NCBI GenBank assembly: GCA_943325355.2 | Contig: CALPPA020000145.1 | Coordinates: 1-5,347, forward strand | Direction: 5' to 3' | Origin: Klebsiella pneumoniae | GTDB taxonomy: Bacteria; Bacteroidota; Bacteroidia; Flavobacteriales; Flavobacteriaceae | Length of the DNA stretch: 5,347 nt | Shown: positions 1 to 4,711 of the stretch, one piece after another | How the letters are laid out: every line of letters begins with the position of its first letter | Numbering within the stretch: position 1 is the stretch's first letter | Position numbers and translations under genes: made by a program | Notes under the pieces: model-generated | Seen by the model: the letters and a program-made list of their open reading frames with translations, nothing else | The model's database searches: none | Told to the model about the DNA's origin: nothing

Positions 1-278
1 AAATAGCACAAACAGAATCGTATGACGAAGAGTCATTGCATATGAGACAATTGCTTAAAACTAAGCTTGTTGATATGGATCTTTCTGTAAGAGCATTAAA
101 TTGTTTGAAAGCTGCTGAAGTTGATACACTTGGAGATTTAGTATCTTTCAATAAAAACGACCTAATGAAATTCCGTAATTTCGGTAAAAAATCTTTAACT
201 GAACTAGATGAACTAGTAGCAATTAAAAATTTGAACTTCGGAATGGATTTAGCAAAATACAAATTAGATAAAGAATAA
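1..278 (+). CDS. rpoA: RNA polymerase alpha subunit, C-terminal part (5' end outside window)
   Basis: This is the last 91 residues of the alpha subunit. The reading frame is open from base 3 (first complete codon) and ends at TAA 276-278. A TTG at 36 is an internal Leu codon, not a start, because the frame continues upstream without a stop. The sequence is the alpha C-terminal domain, which contacts UP-element DNA and activators. It contains VRALNCL followed by GKKSLTEL, which align with the E. coli segments carrying the DNA-contacting residues R265, N268, C269, K298, S299 and E302; all of these appear conserved. Lengths and spacing between the helices match the family. It is followed by rplQ after 62 bases, the usual bacterial rpoA-rplQ order, so the two are probably cotranscribed. 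The assembly-forming N-terminal domain lies outside the window. Confidence 0.97.
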   Translation, partial: IAQTESYDEESLHMRQLLKTKLVDMDLSVRALNCLKAAEVDTLGDLVSFNKNDLMKFRNFGKKSLTELDELVAIKNLNFGMDLAKYKLDKE

Positions 279-282
279 ATTG

Positions 283-324
283 CTTCATATTTTGCTCTCC
301 AAAGTGGATTGTAGCAAGATGAAG
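283..324 (+). other. possible RNA stem-loop between rpoA and rplQ
   Basis: The 62-base gap can fold as a three-part hairpin. CTTCAT (283-288) pairs with ATGAAG (319-324), TTGCT (292-296) with AGCAA (313-317), and TCC (298-300) with GGA (306-308), leaving a five-base loop. The downstream side is A-rich, with no U-run, so it does not look like an intrinsic terminator. It sits in the leader just before the rplQ start at 341. It could be an RNA-processing site or a translational control element for L17, but neither is shown by the sequence alone. An unconserved chance fold is also possible. Confidence 0.4.
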
Positions 325-340
325 ATAAAAAAAATACGTC

Positions 341-952
341 ATGAGACACGGAAAAAAATTCAATCACCTTAGCAGACAGACTGCTCATAGAGGTTCTATG
401 TTAGCTAATATGGCTTGTTCTCTTATCGAGCACAAACGTATTAACACTACTGTTGCTAAGGCAAAAGCGCTTAAACAATTTGTTGAGCCATTAATAACAA
501 AATCTAAAGCTGATACGACTCACAACCGTCGTATTGTTTTTGGATACTTACGTAGCAAATATGCCGTAACTGACTTGTTCAGAGACGTAGCGGCTAAAGT
601 AGGTGACCGTCCAGGTGGATACACACGTATCATTAAAGTTGGAAATCGTTTAGGAGATAATGCTGATATGGCAATGATCGAATTAGTAGATTTTAATGAA
701 CTTTATAATGGTGGCAAAAAAGAAGCTAAAAAAGCGAAAAGCCGTCGTGGTGGAAAAGCGAAGAAAGCAGATGAAGTTGCCGAGAAAGCACCAGTTGCTG
801 AAGTTGTAGCACCAGTTGCTGAAGTTGTAGCACCAGTTGACGAAGTAGAAGAAGTAACAGTCGCTGAAGTTGAAGTAACTACAGAAGAAGTTATTGATGA
901 AACTCCTACTGCAGATTCTGAAGATGAAACTCCAACAGAAGATAAGGTTTAA
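341..952 (+). CDS. rplQ: 50S ribosomal protein L17 (bL17) with long C-terminal extension
   Basis: The protein has 203 residues. Residues 1-122 are the L17 fold of the large ribosomal subunit: an [12 protein letters not shown] start, a [19 protein letters not shown] helix, and the [22 protein letters not shown] region, all family hallmarks. E. coli L17 is 127 residues, so about 80 residues are extra. Residues 126-142 form a basic patch (10 Lys/Arg in 17). Residues 143-203 are acidic and low in complexity (21 Asp/Glu against 2 Lys), rich in Val, Ala, Pro and Thr, and probably disordered. Part of the tail comes from a 21-base tandem repeat. The ATG at 341 is chosen because it gives the canonical N-terminus; it has no Shine-Dalgarno but an A-rich leader, as expected in Bacteroidota. 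The gene ends the rpoA transcript, with a terminator starting 28 bases after the stop. Extended L17 tails occur in other Bacteroidota as far as I recall; the function of this tail is unknown. Confidence 0.98.
   Translation: MRHGKKFNHLSRQTAHRGSMLANMACSLIEHKRINTTVAKAKALKQFVEPLITKSKADTTHNRRIVFGYLRSKYAVTDLFRDVAAKVGDRPGGYTRIIKVGNRLGDNADMAMIELVDFNELYNGGKKEAKKAKSRRGGKAKKADEVAEKAPVAEVVAPVAEVVAPVDEVEEVTVAEVEVTTEEVIDETPTADSEDETPTEDKV
788..847 (+). repeat. 21-base in-frame tandem repeat inside rplQ tail
   Basis: Bases 788-808 and 809-829 are identical 21-base copies beginning GCACCAGTTGCTGAAG. A third, partly diverged copy runs from 830 to 847, with GAC in place of GCT. The unit is seven codons, so it preserves the frame and encodes APVAEVV twice, followed by APVDEVE (residues 150-170). 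Perfect identity of the first two copies at synonymous positions suggests recent duplication by slippage or unequal exchange, and copy number may vary between strains. Confidence 0.9.
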
Positions 953-980
953 TTATGAAAATTATTATTCAATAGAAATT

Positions 981-1015
981 AAGGATAAACTTTTACTAGT
1001 TTGTCCTTTTTTTTT
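981..1015 (+). terminator. intrinsic terminator after rplQ
   Basis: AAGGATAAAC (981-990) pairs with GTTTGTCCTT (999-1008) to give a 10-bp stem with one G-U pair and an 8-base loop. The T-run from 1007 to 1015 follows directly. This is a classical Rho-independent terminator for the rpoA-rplQ transcript, and it separates that transcript from carA. Confidence 0.88.
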
Positions 1016-1027
1016 GCCCAAAATAAT

Positions 1028-1054
1028 TTTGCGAATCTTTGCGAAAACTTTGCA
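1028..1054 (+). repeat. TTTGCGAA direct repeats upstream of carA promoter
   Basis: TTTGCGAA occurs at 1028-1035 and again at 1038-1045. A shorter version, TTTGCA, is at 1049-1054. The starts are 10 and 11 bases apart, about one helical turn. The third copy overlaps the proposed -33 TTTG of the carA promoter. This may be a binding site, a remnant of a dispersed intergenic repeat, or chance in AT-rich DNA. Confidence 0.6.
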
Positions 1055-1080
1055 CCTATTACGTTAAAAAATTAAATTTG
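1049..1080 (+). promoter_or_regulatory. Bacteroidota-type promoter for carA
   Basis: TTTG at 1049-1052 and TAAATTTG at 1073-1080 match the Bacteroidota -33 (TTTG) and -7 (TAnnTTTG) elements, separated by 20 bases. The predicted transcription start would be roughly at 1085-1088, leaving a leader of only about 10 to 13 bases before the carA ATG at 1098. The preceding rplQ terminator supports a separate promoter here. A second -7-like box, TAATTTTG, lies at 1024-1031 without a clear partner. Confidence 0.7.
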
Positions 1081-1097
1081 CACAACAATTACTAAAA

Positions 1098-2198
1098 ATG
1101 AAATACACAACACGAAAAAGCGCCATCCTTCTATTAAGCGACGGAACCATATTTCACGGAAAATCTATCGGAATTTCCGGAACTACTTTTGGTGAAGTTT
1201 GTTTTAATACTGGAATGACAGGGTATCAAGAGATATTTACTGATCCTTCTTACTTCGGGCAAATAATGGTGGCAACAAATGCTCACATTGGAAACTACGG
1301 CGTAAACGATAAAGAAATCGAATCCGATAGCATAAAAATTGCAGGATTGGTTTGTAAAAATTTTAGTTTCAATTATTCTCGTGAAGATGCTACAGGAAGT
1401 TTAGAAGATTATTTTAAAAAACAAAACTTAATCTGTATTTCTGATGTTGATACTCGCGGATTGGTAAGTTACATTCGCGATAATGGAGCTATGAATTCTG
1501 TAATTTGTACTGACGATACGCCAATCGAAGAATTAAAAGCTGCTTTAGCTAAAGTTCCAGATATGAAAGGTTTGGAATTAGCTTCTAAAGTTTCTACTAA
1601 GAAACCTTACTTTTTTGGTGACGAAAATGCAACCTATAAAGTTGCAGCTTTAGATTTGGGAATTAAAACCAATATCCTTCGCAATCTTGCCAAAAGAGAT
1701 TGTTACATTAAAGTGTTTCCTTACGATTCAAAATATTCAGAATTAGCAGCATTCAGTCCTGACGGATATTTCTTGTCTAACGGGCCTGGTGATCCAGATC
1801 CACTTTTAAGTGCAATCGAGGTTGCAAAAGAAATTTTGGCAAACGACAAACCATTATTCGGAATTTGTTTAGGGCATCAAGTTATCGCTTTGGCCAACGG
1901 AATTTCGACTTACAAAATGTTTAACGGACACAGAGGAATCAACCATCCTGTGAAAAATATTATAACTGGCAAAGGAGAAATCACTTCCCAAAATCACGGT
2001 TTTGCTGTGAATAAAGAAGAGTTGGACAACCATCCTGATATGGAAATCACACATCTTCATCTCAATGACGGAACAGTTGCTGGTATGCGAATGAGAAGCA
2101 AAAACTGTTTCTCAGTACAATACCATCCAGAAGCAAGTCCTGGCCCGCACGATTCTGCCTATTTGTTTGATCAATTTATAGAAAATTTAAAAAATTAA
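1098..2198 (+). CDS. carA: carbamoyl-phosphate synthase small (glutaminase) subunit
   Basis: This 366-residue protein hydrolyses glutamine and passes ammonia to the large subunit CarB, which makes carbamoyl phosphate for pyrimidine and arginine synthesis in the cytoplasm. Residues 8 to about 150 are the CarA N-terminal domain (LSDGTIFHGKSIG, FNTGMTGYQEIFTDPSYFGQ, NAHIGNYG, DVDTRGLV). Residues from about 180 onward are a class I glutamine amidotransferase domain with the SNGPGDP loop (227-233), the nucleophile Cys257 in GICLGHQ, and the His343/Glu345 pair in QYHPEASPGP. The catalytic triad is therefore complete. Length is close to the usual 360-390 residues. The ATG at 1098 gives the expected short lead-in; the next in-frame Met is residue 40, inside a conserved block. 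It has its own promoter and terminator, and carB is not adjacent, so the two subunits are encoded apart or carB lies outside the window. Confidence 0.97.
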   Translation: MKYTTRKSAILLLSDGTIFHGKSIGISGTTFGEVCFNTGMTGYQEIFTDPSYFGQIMVATNAHIGNYGVNDKEIESDSIKIAGLVCKNFSFNYSREDATGSLEDYFKKQNLICISDVDTRGLVSYIRDNGAMNSVICTDDTPIEELKAALAKVPDMKGLELASKVSTKKPYFFGDENATYKVAALDLGIKTNILRNLAKRDCYIKVFPYDSKYSELAAFSPDGYFLSNGPGDPDPLLSAIEVAKEILANDKPLFGICLGHQVIALANGISTYKMFNGHRGINHPVKNIITGKGEITSQNHGFAVNKEELDNHPDMEITHLHLNDGTVAGMRMRSKNCFSVQYHPEASPGPHDSAYLFDQFIENLKN

Positions 2199-2223
2199 AT
2201 TCATAATTTGAATTTTATATTTC

Positions 2224-2263
2224 AAGGAAGTTGTCAATTTTGGCAGCTTCCTTTTATTTTTTT
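2224..2263 (+). terminator. intrinsic terminator after carA
   Basis: AAGGAAGTTGTC (2224-2235) pairs with GGCAGCTTCCTT (2242-2253) to form a 12-bp stem with two G-U pairs and a six-base loop. T-rich sequence follows to 2263, broken by a single A at 2256. It lies 25 bases past the carA stop. The T-tract overlaps the last codons of the convergent minus-strand gene, whose stop codon abuts the stem. The same hairpin would form in that gene's transcript, but no U-run follows it on that strand, so bidirectional action is only weakly supported. Confidence 0.85.
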
Positions 2264-2973
2264 CCTGAAGCATTTAGTTTTTTAAATTCAATATTTTTTA
2301 AAAATAAAAAATCTAGTATTTTTAATGGATTAGAATTTTCTAAAACTGTTTTTGATTTGGGATCAGCATCACAAAATTCTATAAAAAGTCCTAATTCTTC
2401 GGGTTTTAGTTTTAATATCTCTAGATAATAATTCTCATCGTTAGTCTTTTTTACCAGTTCTTTAAACTCAATTTGATGAATTTTTTTTCTACCACCGCCT
2501 AGAGGTAGTGGTATTGTAATGCCCATCCCATTCTCTATCGTTCCATCATATACGCCAGTTGGTTTTCGATTAATTGCAGCTTTTTCAATAGTTAATTTGC
2601 TGGCAATATTTTTGTCGAATTTTATTTTTGGAAAAGCTATTTTCGAGATCACTAGAACTTCTTCCAATTCTTCTGGTTTTCGTACCAATGAAATTAAAAG
2701 TTTGTTTTTTTCATTATGGTGCATTTCTAAAATTACTTTTTTGTACTGATAATTTTTTGCAATAAACATAAGAGTATCTTTGGCTTTAGCCAAAATACTA
2801 AAATCACCATCAGTATCAGTAATAGTCGTCTTTTTTGACCATAAATTTAGGATTTCAACTCCTCGAATAGCAAAATCATCTGATGTAACTTTACCTTTTA
2901 TAGGCTTTTCGGTTTGAGAAAAACCAAATTGAAAAATAAAAAAAAGTGATAAAATAAGTAGTTTTACTTTCAT
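2254..2973 (-). CDS. exported protein with carboxypeptidase-regulatory-like domain, function unknown
   Basis: The protein has 239 residues. Residues 1-19 form a signal peptide (Lys2 and Lys4, a hydrophobic core to Phe18, probable cleavage at GFS-QTEK), so it should be exported. There is no lipobox Cys. Residues about 25-97 (IKGKVTSDDFAIRGVEI, then TDTDGDFSI) have the pattern of the carboxypeptidase regulatory-like beta-sandwich (CarboxypepD_reg-like) common in Bacteroidota envelope proteins. It is followed by ELEEVLVI (102-109), resembling the stretch after this domain in SusC/TonB-dependent receptors, but no beta-barrel follows. Residues 110-239 are Lys/Glu-rich with a GITIPLPLGGG segment (151-161), and I do not recognise them. 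The ATG (2971-2973) is directly followed by the signal peptide. The upstream region has only a weak promoter candidate: TACTTTTA as -7 (2993-3000, minus strand), with TTTG 22 bases further upstream. The gene is convergent with carA and divergent from the SurA-like gene, so it is likely monocistronic. The domain call is fairly secure; a specific role cannot be given. Confidence 0.85.
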   Translation of the reverse strand: MKVKLLILSLFFIFQFGFSQTEKPIKGKVTSDDFAIRGVEILNLWSKKTTITDTDGDFSILAKAKDTLMFIAKNYQYKKVILEMHHNEKNKLLISLVRKPEELEEVLVISKIAFPKIKFDKNIASKLTIEKAAINRKPTGVYDGTIENGMGITIPLPLGGGRKKIHQIEFKELVKKTNDENYYLEILKLKPEELGLFIEFCDADPKSKTVLENSNPLKILDFLFLKNIEFKKLNASGKK

Positions 2974-3121
2974 TATTTGAATGAGTTGCTTGTAAAAGTA
3001 TCTGCTTCATTCCAAAAGAAATCAAAATAGGTCGATAAAGTTTTGTTAATACTAGTAAGGAAACTTGAAATATATAATTGAATTGTTATTTTTACAACTA
3101 TAATTTTTGATTCTTAAAGTG

Positions 3122-3129
3122 TATCTTTG
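3122..3129 (+). promoter_or_regulatory. possible -7 promoter element for the SurA-like gene
   Basis: TATCTTTG is an exact match to the Bacteroidota -7 consensus TAnnTTTG. It lies 109 bases before the ATG at 3238 and would give a leader of roughly 100 bases. No TTTG lies at the right distance upstream; the nearest, at 3106-3109, is only 12 bases away. The promoter is therefore plausible but incomplete. Confidence 0.45.
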
Positions 3130-3144
3130 GTCAGAATTTATTAC

Positions 3145-3166
3145 GAATGCATTTCATTTGAATGCA
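3145..3166 (+). repeat. GAATGCA direct repeat and TGCATT/AATGCA palindrome
   Basis: GAATGCA occurs at 3145-3151 and 3160-3166, 15 bases apart. TGCATT (3148-3153) and AATGCA (3161-3166) form an inverted repeat around a seven-base spacer. The element starts 16 bases after the possible -7 box. It could therefore be an operator just past the transcription start or a small hairpin at the mRNA 5' end. The arms are short, so chance cannot be excluded. Confidence 0.5.
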
Positions 3167-3200
3167 ACGCTGATTTAACAATAATTTACAATTAAAAAAT

Positions 3201-3226
3201 AATAATTTTTCAAAATAATTTTTCAA
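3201..3226 (+). repeat. 13-base tandem repeat in the SurA-like gene leader
   Basis: AATAATTTTTCAA is present twice, head to tail (3201-3213 and 3214-3226), ending 11 bases before the ATG at 3238. It occupies the place where a Shine-Dalgarno would lie in other bacteria and contains none. The low-complexity AT-rich leader fits Bacteroidota initiation, which depends on A-rich, unstructured upstream sequence. A role in expression is only inferred. Confidence 0.75.
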
Positions 3227-3237
3227 AATTGATCTCA

Positions 3238-4650
3238 ATGAAATTTATAAATAATAGAATTGCCCTTAGTTTTTTTGTATTACTTTTTGCTAGCGGAATG
3301 GCTATGGCACAAGAAATTATCAATCAAAATGTCGTTGATACCATTAAAAAAGCAAATAAAGTAAAAAAGCAAAAAATTGACGGAGTCATTGCAAAAGTGG
3401 GGGATTACATTATTTTAGACTCAGATATTGACAAGTCATATTTAGAGATTGCTAGTGGAGGTGGTTCCATAAAAGATATTACAAGATGCCAAATGTTAGG
3501 CAAGTTAATGGAAGACAAATTGTATGCTCATCAAGCTGTTCAGGATAGTTTAAAAGTGACAGATTCCGAAGTAAAATCATTAATGGACGAAAGGTTAAAC
3601 TATATGGTAGAACAAATTGGTTCTATGGATAAAGTAGTTAAGTATTATAAGAAAAGTTCAGAGGAAGAGTTCAGGACCTATTTCTTTGATATTTTGAAAG
3701 AACAAAAGCTTACTTCAGAAATGCAAAAGAAAATCATTGATGGTGTGGAAATCACCCCTGAAGAAGTTCGTAATTTCTTTAAAAGAATACCTACAGCTGA
3801 CCTACCTACTTTTGGTGCCGAAATGGAAGTAGCCCAAATAGTTGCCACGCCCAAAGTTTCTGAAGCTGAAAAGAAGAAAGTAATCGATAAATTGAATGAG
3901 TTTAAAAAAGAAATTCAAGAAGGCGGTTCCAGTTTTTCTACAAAAGCGGTTTTGTATTCGCAAGATCCTGGCTCAAGAGCTACGGGAGGTTATTACAAAA
4001 TGAATAGAAAAACACAATTTGTAAAAGAGTTCAAGGAAGTGGCATTTAGTCTTGCCCAAGGTGAAATTTCTGAACCTTTCGAAACAGATTTTGGATATCA
4101 CATTATTTATGTCGAAAAGATTAAAGGGCAAGATATAGAATTGCGCCATATATTATTGATACCAGCAGTAACTGCTAATGACCTAAAAGAAGCCAAAGAA
4201 AAAATCACTTTAATTAGAAAAAGAATTGTCGACAAGGAAATTACTTTTGCAGAAGCCGCAAAAACAATGTCTGACGAAAAAGAAACCAGAACAAATGGCG
4301 GAGCATTGATAAACCCAAAAACCCAAGATACTCATTTTGAATTAACAAAAATGGATCCTGCTTTATACAGTCAGGTATCCAATTTGAAAGATAGTGATAT
4401 TTCTTTACCATTGTTAGATGAAGACCAATCAGGTAAGAAAAAATACAAGTTAATTACGGTGACTAATAGAATAGACGAGCATACTGCTGATTATGCCAAA
4501 GATTATATTAAAATTAAGGAGTTAGCTTTAAAAGAAAAACAAATAAAAGCCATCGGAAAATGGTTTGACGATAAAATTAAAGATACTTATATTAAAATTA
4601 TTGGTGAATATAGAGATTGTACATTTACTAATAATTGGCTAAAAAAGTAG
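3238..4650 (+). CDS. SurA/PpiC-type periplasmic peptidyl-prolyl cis-trans isomerase and chaperone
   Basis: The 470-residue product is built like SurA, which chaperones outer-membrane proteins through the periplasm. Residues 1-24 form a signal peptide with probable cleavage at AMA-QE. A SurA N-terminal chaperone segment begins at KIDGVIAKVGDYIILDSDID (46-65) and continues as helices to about 190. Parvulin domain 1 spans about 196-296, with GGYYKMNR, FKEVAFSLAQGEISEPF and GYHIIYVE (286-293). Parvulin domain 2 spans about 301-412, with LRHILL (302-307) and FAEAAKTMSDE; its last strand is divergent. A helical C-terminus ends in NNWLKK. In domain 1 the first conserved parvulin His is Gln200; in domain 2 the second is apparently Lys404. 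The ATG at 3238 is preferred over an in-frame TTG at 3229 because it starts directly with MKF and a normal signal peptide. E. coli SurA has 428 residues. The MoxR gene follows after 61 bases and may be cotranscribed. The exact orthology to surA, as against another PpiC-type paralogue, is uncertain. Confidence 0.9.
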   Translation: MKFINNRIALSFFVLLFASGMAMAQEIINQNVVDTIKKANKVKKQKIDGVIAKVGDYIILDSDIDKSYLEIASGGGSIKDITRCQMLGKLMEDKLYAHQAVQDSLKVTDSEVKSLMDERLNYMVEQIGSMDKVVKYYKKSSEEEFRTYFFDILKEQKLTSEMQKKIIDGVEITPEEVRNFFKRIPTADLPTFGAEMEVAQIVATPKVSEAEKKKVIDKLNEFKKEIQEGGSSFSTKAVLYSQDPGSRATGGYYKMNRKTQFVKEFKEVAFSLAQGEISEPFETDFGYHIIYVEKIKGQDIELRHILLIPAVTANDLKEAKEKITLIRKRIVDKEITFAEAAKTMSDEKETRTNGGALINPKTQDTHFELTKMDPALYSQVSNLKDSDISLPLLDEDQSGKKKYKLITVTNRIDEHTADYAKDYIKIKELALKEKQIKAIGKWFDDKIKDTYIKIIGEYRDCTFTNNWLKK

Positions 4651-4711
4651 TATTAAGATTTGAGTATTAATTATTAAGACTACTTCTAACCTCTAACTCA
4701 TAACTCAAAAA
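4651..4711 (+). repeat. low-complexity repetitive spacer between SurA-like and MoxR genes
   Basis: The 61-base gap contains TATTAAGA twice (4651-4658 and 4672-4679) with a related TATTAAT between. These are followed by a run of CTAAC/ATAAC motifs (CTAACCT, CTAACTC, ATAACTC; about 4686-4706). TTTGAGT (4659-4665) and ACTCAAA (4703-4709) are inverted and could close the spacer into a long loop. There is no T-run, so no terminator is evident, and read-through into the MoxR gene is possible. No clear promoter or Shine-Dalgarno is seen. Confidence 0.6.

Noticed and set aside
36..38. TTG as the start of a short 80-residue gene
   Set aside because: The frame is open upstream to the window edge and the product is the alpha subunit C-terminal domain, so this is an internal Leu codon of truncated rpoA.
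955..975. Six-codon ATG open frame directly after rplQ
   Set aside because: Too short to judge, low-complexity Ile-rich product, and no regulatory logic because it precedes a terminator rather than a biosynthetic gene.
1869..2060. Minus-strand open frame of 63 codons inside carA
   Set aside because: It lies wholly within the conserved glutaminase domain coding sequence of carA on the other strand and shows no protein features; a shadow frame.
2231..2428. Plus-strand open frame of 65 codons over the terminator and the minus-strand gene
   Set aside because: It starts inside the carA terminator stem, and its Phe/Ser/Asn-rich product is the expected antisense reading of an AT-rich gene; no promoter or family match.
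2519..2749. Plus-strand open frame of 76 codons inside the minus-strand gene
   Set aside because: It is antisense to the coherent exported protein, which has a signal peptide and a recognisable domain; a shadow frame.
2974..3121. Search for a small gene, sRNA or terminator in the divergent spacer
   Set aside because: Only AT-rich sequence with weak promoter-like boxes; no convincing open frame, stem with U-run, or repeat was found.
3229..3237. TTG upstream start adding three residues to the SurA-like protein
   Set aside because: The ATG at 3238 begins directly at the positively charged end of a normal signal peptide, and ATG is the commoner start; the TTG adds only Met-Ile-Ser.
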